This document shows positions 26,598 to 32,632 of a DNA stretch of 32,632 bases, piece by piece. The stretch comes from Alistipes sp. (lineage in GTDB: Bacteria > Bacteroidota > Bacteroidia > Bacteroidales > Rikenellaceae). Location of the stretch: assembly GCA_021202985.1 (NCBI GenBank), contig JAJQCA010000010.1:1-32632 (forward strand), read 5' to 3'. The notes under the pieces are model-generated. The model ran no database searches. It was not told the origin of the DNA and saw only the letters and a program-made list of their open reading frames with translations. The translations under genes and the position numbers were made by a program. How positions within the stretch are numbered: the first letter of the stretch is position 1; each line of letters starts with the position of its first letter.

Positions 26598-28574
26598 TTA
26601 ATATTGTTGAAGCGCTTTTGCCGCTTCCGCCAGGCGGATAAATTCGCGGCGGTATCCGTTTCCGTCGTCGGCAAGGCCGCGCCGGGCGGTCGAAACCACC
26701 AGGTCGTAATCGGCCGTGCCTTTGAACTCGGAGTTGCGCAGCAGTTGCCCGAACATCACGACGGCCGACGCGAAGTGGAAGTCCGGCGAGGGGTCGGTCG
26801 TGCCGCTGTCGTAAACGGGCACCTCGAGCAGTTTGCTGGTATCGCCGTCGGGGTCTTTGTAGCGCAGTTTTACATACATCAGCTCGGCCGCCGGGCCGTG
26901 GGCTACGATACGTTCCACCGGCCGGGGGTCGCTGTTTACGATTGGTTCGCCGGTGTAGGGTACGGGGCCGAGGGGTTGTGCCCGGACGGGCGCGTCCTGC
27001 GCGGGCTGGTACCTAAGCGCGTCCACGCTGCCAACTGCGCTGCTCTCCACTCCCACCGGGACTATTTCGTAAAAAGCCGTTACCGTATGGCCCACGCCCA
27101 GTTCCCCTGCGTCTTTGGTGTCGTCGTTGAAATCCCGGTGTTCCAGCATTCGGCTCTCATAACCTACAAGCCTGTGCGCCTGTACGTAAGCGGGGTTGAA
27201 CTCCACCTGTAATTTAACGTCTTTGGCCACCGTGTGCATCGTCCCTCCGAACTCCTCTACCAGCACCCGGTGGGCCTCCTGCAGGTTGTCTATGTAAGCG
27301 TGGTTGCCGTTGCCTTTTTCGGCCAGAGTCTGTATGCGTTCGTCCTTGTAGTTGCCCATGCCGTAGCCGAGCACGGTGAGGAATACGCCGCTTTCACGCT
27401 CACGCACTATAAGCCGTTCGAGTTCCTGCGGGCTGGATACTCCCACGTTGAAATCGCCGTCCGTTGCGAGTATTATGCGGTTATTGCCGCCCTCTATAAA
27501 GTTTTCGCGTGCCACGCGGTACGCCGTCTGTATGCCGGCCCCGCCCGCTGTGCTGCCGCCCGCGCGGAGCGCGTCGATGGCGTCGTTGATGGTTTGCCGG
27601 TCGCTGCCGCTCGTGGCCGGAAGTTTGATACCCACCTCGCTGGCGTAGACAACTATGGCTACCTTATCCACCGGCCGAAGGTTGTTTACCAGCAGTTTGA
27701 ATGACGATTTTACCAGTTCTATGCGGCCCGCCATCGAGCCTGACACGTCTATAAGGAAGACGAAATTGGTGGGCGGCAGATCTTCCGACGGGATTTCACG
27801 GGCTTTCACGCCTATGCGTACCAGTTTGTGCTTACTGTTCCACGGGCACGGGGCTACCTCGTAATTGATATTCACCGGGTCGTCACCGGTGGGTGCGGGA
27901 TACCGGTAGCTAAAATAGTTTACCAGCTCCTCGATTCTCACCGCGTCCTCCGCGGGTCGCTGGCCGTTATTTAGCATCCGGCGTATATTGCTGTACGAGG
28001 CACCGTCAACGTCGAGCGAGAAGGTCGACAGGGGGTCGTCGCTCACCGCAACGAACCGGTTCTCCCTGTAACGGCCGTACTCCTCCCCGCCGGGATAGTA
28101 CATATTTACCGTCGACGGGGAAACGGGAACTATCGGTTGCGCCCTCATACCTTGGACAGGGTTTGGCGACTCGGCCATGCTGTACGCAACATCGTATTGG
28201 ACAAACTCTTCAAAATGCCTGGCGTCGCTGATTACTTTTATCGACAATTCCGGTTCGTGCACCTCTATGAACACTATTTCCGGCTCCATCGTCACATCCA
28301 TCCTCGGGCCGGTAACCTCCGCCTCCATCGTCTCGAACCCCTCGAGCGAGAACACCAGCGTATCCCCCTCGGCGGCCGTTATGGAGTACTCTCCGCCGCG
28401 GTCGGTCATCACCACGTCGGCGGTGCGTTTAATCCGAACGGCCACTCCCGGCAGGGGATTGTTAAGGTTGTCGGTTACCCTGCCCGTCACTACGGAACGC
28501 TGGGAGGACGATACTAACGGTACGGTAACGGAAAGGAGCAGTGTGGCTGCGAGGATGGCTGTTAGCGTTTTCAT
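26598..28574 (-). CDS. YfbK-like von Willebrand factor A protein
   Basis: A 658-residue exported protein (signal about 1-24, no lipobox). Order: carboxypeptidase-regulatory-like domain (about 27-97, VVTGRVTDNLNNPLPGVAV), a variable linker, the YfbK N-terminal domain (about 160-260, VNMYYPGGEEYGRYRENRF and VRIEELVNYFSY), a VWA domain (about 268-450) and the DUF3520-type C-terminal domain (about 455-658, DPSPDFHFASAV). The metal-ion-dependent adhesion site is intact: DVSGS (276-280), Thr342 and Asp372 in TDGD. VWA domains bind protein ligands through a metal ion, so this is likely a periplasmic adaptor or sensor. It is divergent from a sigma factor gene 124 bp away and shares three blocks with the membrane protein at 29277-31046, which points to one regulatory module. 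Ligand unknown. Confidence 0.9.
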   Translation of the reverse strand: MKTLTAILAATLLLSVTVPLVSSSQRSVVTGRVTDNLNNPLPGVAVRIKRTADVVMTDRGGEYSITAAEGDTLVFSLEGFETMEAEVTGPRMDVTMEPEIVFIEVHEPELSIKVISDARHFEEFVQYDVAYSMAESPNPVQGMRAQPIVPVSPSTVNMYYPGGEEYGRYRENRFVAVSDDPLSTFSLDVDGASYSNIRRMLNNGQRPAEDAVRIEELVNYFSYRYPAPTGDDPVNINYEVAPCPWNSKHKLVRIGVKAREIPSEDLPPTNFVFLIDVSGSMAGRIELVKSSFKLLVNNLRPVDKVAIVVYASEVGIKLPATSGSDRQTINDAIDALRAGGSTAGGAGIQTAYRVARENFIEGGNNRIILATDGDFNVGVSSPQELERLIVRERESGVFLTVLGYGMGNYKDERIQTLAEKGNGNHAYIDNLQEAHRVLVEEFGGTMHTVAKDVKLQVEFNPAYVQAHRLVGYESRMLEHRDFNDDTKDAGELGVGHTVTAFYEIVPVGVESSAVGSVDALRYQPAQDAPVRAQPLGPVPYTGEPIVNSDPRPVERIVAHGPAAELMYVKLRYKDPDGDTSKLLEVPVYDSGTTDPSPDFHFASAVVMFGQLLRNSEFKGTADYDLVVSTARRGLADDGNGYRREFIRLAEAAKALQQY

Positions 28575-28662
28575 ATTCTGGAGTTTTAAATGTTTGTATC
28601 GGCTTGTTTACCTAATTGATGCGGGGCCGCCGGAAATTCCATAAATTTTCGGTGAAAAAATT

Positions 28663-28670
28663 TACTTTTG
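28663..28670 (+). promoter_or_regulatory. -7 element of the sigma-factor operon
   Basis: TACTTTTG matches TAnnTTTG, with transcription expected near 28674. That rules out the GTG at 28672 as a useful start and favours the ATG at 28699. No -33 TTG is visible; autoregulation by the encoded sigma factor is possible. Confidence 0.5.
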
Positions 28671-28698
28671 TGTGCAGATACTGCCCGGAGGGCTTTCA

Positions 28699-29277
28699 AT
28701 GAGGAATAAACCGTCTGAAAATATAGACCGCCTGACAGATGCGGAACTGGTAGTCCTTTACAGGGAGTCCGGCGGGCTGGATGTGTTGGGGGAACTCTAC
28801 TCCCGGTACATGCCGCTTGTATACGGGTTGTGCCTCAAATACCTGCGCGACAAGGCCCGGGCGGAGGACGCGGTAATGCAGGTATTCGAAGAGTTGGTGG
28901 CAAAGCTCGCCCGGCACGATGTCAGGGAGTTCCGCACGTGGCTCTATTCCGTGGCGCGTAACCATTGCCTCGGTTTAATCCGGAAGGAAAAGGGCACGGC
29001 GACTACGCAGCTCGACGAAAATTTTATGGAATCCGACCCTCTTTTGCATCTATTGGATAAGAAGGACGACGAACTGAGGCTGGCCCGTCTGGAGGAGTGC
29101 CTCGAGCAGTTACCCGAGCCGCAGAAGATAAGCGTCCGGCTGTTTTTCTATGAAGAGAGGTCGTATGCCGATATTTGCGATACCACAAGTTATAATATAA
29201 AAAGCGTCAAAAGTTACATACAGAACGGGAAGAGAAACCTGAAGAACTGTATGGAGCGGCACGGCGCGGCGAAATAA
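28699..29277 (+). CDS. Sigma-70 family (ECF-type) RNA polymerase sigma factor
   Basis: A 192-residue sigma factor with region 2 at about residues 15-85 (LYSRYMPLVYGLCLKYLRDKARAEDAVMQVFEEL, cited in part, and FRTWLYSVARNHCLGLIRK) and region 4 at about 122-185 (LEQLPEPQKISVRLFFYEERSYADIC, cited in part, and NIKSVKSYIQNGKRNLK as the recognition helix). The frame opens at GTG 28672, but the -7 element at 28663-28670 makes ATG 28699 (MRNKPSENIDRL) the sensible start. Its TAA shares one base with the ATG of the downstream membrane protein (TAATG), so they are translationally coupled, as sigma/anti-sigma pairs usually are. Target genes are unknown; the divergent YfbK-like gene is an obvious candidate. 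Confidence 0.9.
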   Translation: MRNKPSENIDRLTDAELVVLYRESGGLDVLGELYSRYMPLVYGLCLKYLRDKARAEDAVMQVFEELVAKLARHDVREFRTWLYSVARNHCLGLIRKEKGTATTQLDENFMESDPLLHLLDKKDDELRLARLEECLEQLPEPQKISVRLFFYEERSYADICDTTSYNIKSVKSYIQNGKRNLKNCMERHGAAK

Positions 29278-31046
29278 TGAAGCTCAACGATTACATACGC
29301 GGCAGGCGGAAGGGCAGCGAGGCGCGCCGTATAGAACTGGAAGCCCTCGGCGATCCCTTCCTCCGGGATGCGCTGGAGGGTTACGACCTTGTCGAAGGCG
29401 ACCATGCGGAGGCCCTCGGGCGGCTGTCCGAGCGCATCTCTATGCGTGCCCGGCAGGACCGGCGGCCCGGCCGCCGGCCCGTATCCGTATGGCGGCGGGC
29501 ATCGGTTTGGGGCAGCGCGGCCGCGCTTATCCTGTGCGTCGCGCTCAGCGGCCTGGTTCTCGATATGCTTCAGAACGATATGTTCGACAAGGCCCTTGCC
29601 ATTTACGACCTTACCGTGCCGGTTCCGGAACCGATGCGGGTGGAGGAAGATATCCCGCTGCCGCCGGAAGCGGCTCCGGCCGCGTCCCCTCCGCCAACGC
29701 CTTCGGTCTCTGCCATGCAGGATAAAATTTCGATATACAGTGACGAACCGAGCCTGATGTTCGACTTCGGGGATTTCGATGACCAGGCGGACATGGTTAT
29801 CCTGGAGACGACCCATGCCGCCCGTTCGGCCTCCGCTTCCACTGCGGACTTGGCCGCCAGGACCGGGACAGCACGCTCCGTCAAGGAACGGATGGTGAGG
29901 GGCCGGGTCGTGGACGAGCATGGCCGGCCGGTGGCGGGAGCTACCGTGGTAACGGATAGCAGGAAGGTTGCGGTATCCGGCCCGGAAGGCGAGTTCCAAA
30001 TAGAGGTGGAGGGCGACGAACCGGGATTATACGCCTCTTCACCCGGGTACGAGGCCGGTATGGTCGGGTCGATACAGGGCAGCACTTCCTCGCCGGTAGT
30101 GATACCGCTCCGTCGGTCGGAAGAGGCGGCAGGAAATACGGCTGTCGGCGAGCGCGCCGCGGTTGCGGTTGCATTGCCCGGCGGGTCCGACGAGCTTGCC
30201 GGTGCCGCGGCAGAACCGCCGGTTTCCGTAACGGGTATGGCGGCCGGGTCGCCTTCTGCCGGACGCTGGAAACCTGCCGGGGCCGGGGCCGGGGCCGGAA
30301 TGGTTGCCGTGGGCGCGTCGCCGTCCGCACCGATACCGCTGACCGTGGGCCGGGGTTCCTACGACGCCCTTACCCGCGCAATCGCCACCGGCGCGCTGCC
30401 GGAAGCGACAGCGGTAAGGACCGAAGAGCTTGTGAACCGTTTCACTTACGACCGCCCGCTGCCGTCCGGAAGGGATGCCCTTCGGATTACCTGCGAGGTG
30501 GGGCCGTGCCCGTGGAACGGCGACAATAAGTTGATAATGATAACCCTGCGCACGAAGGCCGGCCGTGAGCCGGACGAGGTAGCCGCGGCCGTGGCCGCCG
30601 CGGCGCGTTTCGAGCCCCGGGCGGTATCATCGTACCGGCTGGTGGGCTACGAGACCGTGCCCGTAGAAGGATACGCCGGCGTGGATATGTATGCGGGAGA
30701 GGAGATAACGGTGATGTACGAGGTGGTCCCCGCCGGGGGCAACAGCGGTCTGATGGCGACGGTCGAAGCCGTGTACGGCAGGCCTGGTACGCGGCGGACT
30801 GCGTCCGTCGCTGCCGAGGCTCGCGACCGGGGTGCGGAACCGTCGCCGGACTTCCATTTCGCTTCGGCGGTAGCCCTGTTCGGCGAGTTGTTGCGCGGGT
30901 CGCCCGTCACGGGGAGCGCCGGTTTTGAAGACGTTGTGGCCCTGGCCCGCATGGGCGTCCGGTCGGATTCCGATAATGTCCGGATGGAATTTGTACGGAT
31001 AGCGCAAAAGGCCCGGGAGCTGGCGGAACAGGGGGGTTTACCATAA
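29277..31046 (+). CDS. Membrane protein: putative sigma regulator related to YfbK but without a VWA domain
   Basis: A 589-residue protein with a cytoplasmic N terminus of about 74 residues (EALGDPFLRDALEGYDLVEGD), one membrane helix (about 75-96), a proline-rich linker, a carboxypeptidase-regulatory-like domain (about 207-278, VRGRVVDEHGRPVAGATVV) and a Gly/Ala-rich stretch. The C-terminal part matches the divergent YfbK-like protein in three blocks: 354-426 (VRTEELVNRFTYDRP, CEVGPCPWNGDNKL), 446-487 (YRLVGYE, YEVVPAG) and 520-585 (EPSPDFHFASAVALFGELLR). Between the first two blocks only about 19 residues replace the roughly 200 that hold the VWA domain in the relative. There is no zinc anti-sigma or FecR motif. 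Overlap with the sigma gene makes an anti-sigma or transducer role likely, by inference. Confidence 0.8.
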   Translation: MKLNDYIRGRRKGSEARRIELEALGDPFLRDALEGYDLVEGDHAEALGRLSERISMRARQDRRPGRRPVSVWRRASVWGSAAALILCVALSGLVLDMLQNDMFDKALAIYDLTVPVPEPMRVEEDIPLPPEAAPAASPPPTPSVSAMQDKISIYSDEPSLMFDFGDFDDQADMVILETTHAARSASASTADLAARTGTARSVKERMVRGRVVDEHGRPVAGATVVTDSRKVAVSGPEGEFQIEVEGDEPGLYASSPGYEAGMVGSIQGSTSSPVVIPLRRSEEAAGNTAVGERAAVAVALPGGSDELAGAAAEPPVSVTGMAAGSPSAGRWKPAGAGAGAGMVAVGASPSAPIPLTVGRGSYDALTRAIATGALPEATAVRTEELVNRFTYDRPLPSGRDALRITCEVGPCPWNGDNKLIMITLRTKAGREPDEVAAAVAAAARFEPRAVSSYRLVGYETVPVEGYAGVDMYAGEEITVMYEVVPAGGNSGLMATVEAVYGRPGTRRTASVAAEARDRGAEPSPDFHFASAVALFGELLRGSPVTGSAGFEDVVALARMGVRSDSDNVRMEFVRIAQKARELAEQGGLP

Positions 31047-31067
31047 CCCGGATTGTAGAGAAGTAGG

Positions 31068-31091
31068 TAAAGTAATCCACACTTTACTTTA
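31068..31091. repeat. AT-rich inverted repeat after the sigma operon
   Basis: TAAAGTAA (31068-31075) and TTACTTTA (31084-31091) form a perfect 8-bp stem with an 8-nt loop, 21 bp after the stop codon. It is AT-rich and lacks a T-run, so it is a doubtful terminator. Confidence 0.35.
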
Positions 31092-31102
31092 ACGACAAGA
31101 TA

Positions 31103-31227
31103 GTGTGTGCGCACACACACCGTGAATCGGAAATGTTTTCCCAGCCAGAGAATTGTGCTGACATTTTGATTGATTCAGCCACCGGATGTTAATACTGGGA
31201 GGATAAGACTGTGTGTGCGTACACACA
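31103..31227. repeat. Palindrome-bounded repeat unit, copy 1
   Basis: The left boundary is the 16-bp perfect palindrome GTGTGTGCGCACACAC (31103-31118). The right boundary is a variant with one G.T position, TGTGTGTGCGTACACACA (31210-31227); the palindrome centres are 108 bp apart. The interior (CGTGAATCGG, CCAGCCAGAGA, CTGACATTT, CAGCCACC, GATAAGA) is shared with copy 2 at roughly 80% identity by eye. Both boundaries are alternating purine-pyrimidine, a Z-DNA-prone composition. No gene is evident inside. Confidence 0.8.
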
Positions 31228-31358
31228 ACCGTAACCGAATCGGGCTGCAATGAACGGTAGATGGGAATAATCCGCTTTAGGGCCGCCGTGTTGCGTATAA
31301 AACGTTCACCGGTTTCAAGCAGGAAATTGGAGGACAGGTTCCTCAGTTTGGTGGTATT

Positions 31359-31484
31359 GTGTGTGTGCGCACACACACCGTGAATCGGGAAGTGTTTCAC
31401 CAGCCAGAGATTATACTGACATTTGGTTGATGCAGCCACCTGATATTAAAACTAAGAGTATAAGATTGTGTGTGCGCACACACA
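31359..31484. repeat. Palindrome-bounded repeat unit, copy 2
   Basis: The left boundary is a 20-bp perfect palindrome (31359-31378) and the right an 18-bp perfect palindrome (31467-31484), both built on GTGTGTGCGCACACAC; their centres are 107 bp apart. The interior lines up with copy 1 in the same orientation with scattered substitutions and single-base gaps, so the copies are old. The 131-bp spacer between the copies shows no repeat of the unit. Confidence 0.8.
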
Positions 31485-31609
31485 TATTATTGCCGGTGAA
31501 TTTTCCGATCCGGAAACTGAGGCCGGGAACCGACAGGTTCTCCGGATAAGTTCATACGGATAGTTGGCCGTTACTTATAAGGCGGTACGGACCATTGTTT
31601 GGTGAGTTA

Positions 31610-31617
31610 TATATCTG
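31610..31617 (+). promoter_or_regulatory. Possible -7 element of the YesU-like gene
   Basis: TATATCTG matches TAnnTTTG at seven of eight positions and would start transcription about 13 nt before the ATG at 31634. A TTG at 31595-31597 is too close to act as the -33 element, so the call is weak. Confidence 0.3.
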
Positions 31618-31633
31618 TAAAATAGATTAAGGT

Positions 31634-32461
31634 ATGACTATTAATGTAATATCGTTTTTGATTACGGCATTTGGTTGCAGTACCATGGTAACGGCGCAAA
31701 CCGCGACAGCGGATTGCACGTGGTGCAAGGGACAGGAGAGTGTGTGTGCGGACACACTTCGATGGAAAGAGGTTTTTTCCGATTCGGGTACCGGCGACTG
31801 GCGGGATAAGTGGATACTGGACGGTATCCACGCCACGGTCACCAACACCCCCGAGGGGATGGTGCTGCGCGCCGGACCGGAGGACCGCAACAACGCCCAC
31901 CATGCCGTGTTGTGGACCCGGCAGGAGTTCCGTGGCGATATCAAGATAGAGTACGATTACACCCGACTAGATTCTTCCAGGGCCGACGCCGTGAATATCA
32001 TTTACATACAGGCGCGGGGGAGCGGGATGGACGGCTATCCGGAGGATATCCACATGTGGGGCGACAAGCGCGCCGAGCCGCTGATGAAGCACTACTTCGA
32101 CAATATGGACACCTACCATATCAGCTATGCCACGGACGGGGTGCCGCCGTCGCAGGAGTCGACCCGTTACGTGCGTGCCCGGCGTTATATGCCCCGGGAG
32201 GGAAGGGGCTTGCAGGGTACCGCGCTGGAACCGGATTACGTGGGGCTGGACCTGTTCGAAACCGGAGTCCGGTACCATATAACCGTAACGAAAATCGGTG
32301 GGCAGTTATGGTTCCGGGCCGAAGGAGAGAACGGTAAGTCGGGAGAATTTTGGTTCGACGGAAGCCCGCTTCCGCCTGTGGAGGAAGGCTATATCGGTCT
32401 TCGCCAGATGTTTACCCGGTCTGCGTTATATTCCGGTTTTACGGTAAGCGAGCGGGAATAG
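31634..32461 (+). CDS. DUF1961 (YesU-like) secreted protein
   Basis: A 275-residue exported protein with a signal peptide ending near MVTAQ (about 1-22) and a concanavalin-like beta-sandwich. WKEVFSD, GDWRDKWILDG, NNAHHAVLWTRQEFRGDIKIEYDYTR (cited in part), NIIYIQARG, EDIHMWGDKRAEPLMKHYFDNMD (cited in part) and YIGLRQMFTRSALYSGF are the pattern of the DUF1961 family, of which B. subtilis YesU, encoded in the rhamnogalacturonan cluster, is a member. A binding or hydrolytic role on pectin fragments is an inference from that context. Codons 36-42 contain a fifth GTGTGTGC-type palindrome (31742-31757). A partial copy of its 3' half follows the stop codon. Confidence 0.85.
   Translation: MTINVISFLITAFGCSTMVTAQTATADCTWCKGQESVCADTLRWKEVFSDSGTGDWRDKWILDGIHATVTNTPEGMVLRAGPEDRNNAHHAVLWTRQEFRGDIKIEYDYTRLDSSRADAVNIIYIQARGSGMDGYPEDIHMWGDKRAEPLMKHYFDNMDTYHISYATDGVPPSQESTRYVRARRYMPREGRGLQGTALEPDYVGLDLFETGVRYHITVTKIGGQLWFRAEGENGKSGEFWFDGSPLPPVEEGYIGLRQMFTRSALYSGFTVSERE
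31742..31757. repeat. Fifth palindrome, inside the YesU-like gene
   Basis: GTGTGTGCGGACACAC differs from the boundary palindrome of the upstream repeats at one base next to the centre. It encodes the SVCADT stretch shortly after the signal peptide, in the least conserved part of the protein. Confidence 0.6.
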
Positions 32462-32483
32462 CACCGAGACACTAAGTTATGCC

Positions 32484-32632
32484 GGACCTGTTCGAACCGG
32501 GGTCCGGTACCATATAACCGTAACGAAAATCGGTGGGCAGTTATGGTTCCGGGCCGAAGGAGAGAACGGTAAGTCGGGAGAATTTTGGTTCGACGGAAGC
32601 CCGCTTCCGCCTGTGGAGGAAGGCTATATCGG
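32484..32632 (+). pseudogene. Partial duplicate of the YesU-like gene, cut by the window edge
   Basis: This sequence repeats 32248-32397 almost base for base; I see one A deletion and one A-to-G change near its left end (GAAACCGGAGTCC becomes GAACCGGGGTCC), and no other difference up to the last base. It begins 23 bp after the intact gene's stop codon. An ATG at 32479 reads only MPDLFEPGSGTI and then stops, so the copy is not translated as the parent. It may be the start of a longer degraded tandem copy or an assembly artefact at a contig end. Confidence 0.75.

Noticed and set aside
28672-28698. GTG start of the sigma factor at 28672
   Set aside because: It would sit at or before the predicted transcription start, while ATG 28699 gives a normal leader and protein length.
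31089-31439. Minus-strand 116-codon open frame with repeated VCAHT-like peptides
   Set aside because: The repeated peptides come from translating the DNA palindromes and repeat units; no start signal or homologue is evident.
31229-31633. Inverted similarity between the sequence after the first and after the second repeat unit
   Set aside because: Only short matches around AAACTGAGG and ACCGG can be lined up, too weak by eye to call a repeat.
31103-31757. CRISPR array
   Set aside because: The palindromes are 16-20 bp, irregularly spaced (108, 150, 107 and 274 bp), the interiors are themselves repeated instead of unique, and no cas gene is present.

Overview
The window looks like chromosomal DNA from a high-GC gut-type member of the Bacteroidota (Bacteroidales, perhaps a Rikenellaceae/Alistipes-like genome; the genus is my inference). 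The reasons are a SusC/SusD pair, a hybrid histidine kinase/AraC regulator, many lipoprotein signal peptides, weak or absent Shine-Dalgarno sequences, and repeated TAnnTTTG -7 promoter elements with a TTG about 20 bp upstream, which is the Bacteroidota housekeeping pattern.

Layout. (1) 254-3601: a 1115-residue DUF5107 + TPR protein, followed by a 655-bp non-coding stretch with decayed direct repeats. (2) 4257-5459: an Fsr-like MFS exporter starting at TTG, with its own promoter and a shared convergent terminator. (3) 5666-19029, a pectin polysaccharide-utilisation locus: a minus-strand operon GH28 -> GH105 -> six-hairpin glycosidase-like lipoprotein, transcribed divergently from a plus-strand operon PL11 rhamnogalacturonan lyase -> GH105 lipoprotein, then susC-susD, each plus unit closed by a strong terminator. 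(4) 19250-21136 (minus): a short hybrid two-component regulator that lacks the usual periplasmic sensor. (5) 21400-24836: cutC and a large secreted transglutaminase-like protein, two bases apart. (6) 25046-26341 (minus): a secreted BNR-type beta-propeller. (7) 26598-31046: a YfbK-like von Willebrand A lipid/periplasmic-type protein, divergent from a sigma factor and a membrane protein that is a VWA-less relative of the YfbK-like protein. (8) 31047-31633: two ~125-bp repeat units bounded by GTGTGTGCGCACACAC palindromes. (9) 31634-32461: a DUF1961 (YesU-like) secreted protein, and immediately after it a second, broken copy of its 3' part that runs off the window.

How it fits together. PL11 would cut the rhamnogalacturonan-I backbone; the two GH105 enzymes would remove the unsaturated galacturonyl ends it creates; GH28 would trim galacturonic acid; SusCD would bind and import oligosaccharides; the hybrid regulator would switch the locus on. 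The PL11, GH105 and YesU-like proteins parallel the yes/yte rhamnogalacturonan cluster of Bacillus subtilis, so the YesU-like gene 12 kb away may belong to the same catabolic network. The six-hairpin protein, the BNR propeller and the DUF5107-TPR protein are candidate further carbohydrate-active enzymes of unknown specificity.

The most unusual parts are the palindrome-bounded repeats (one palindrome lies inside a coding sequence), the sigma factor linked to a VWA/VWA-less protein pair, the sensor-less hybrid regulator with a degenerate ATPase domain, and the partial duplication at the right edge. All calls rest on reading the sequence only; no database search was made.
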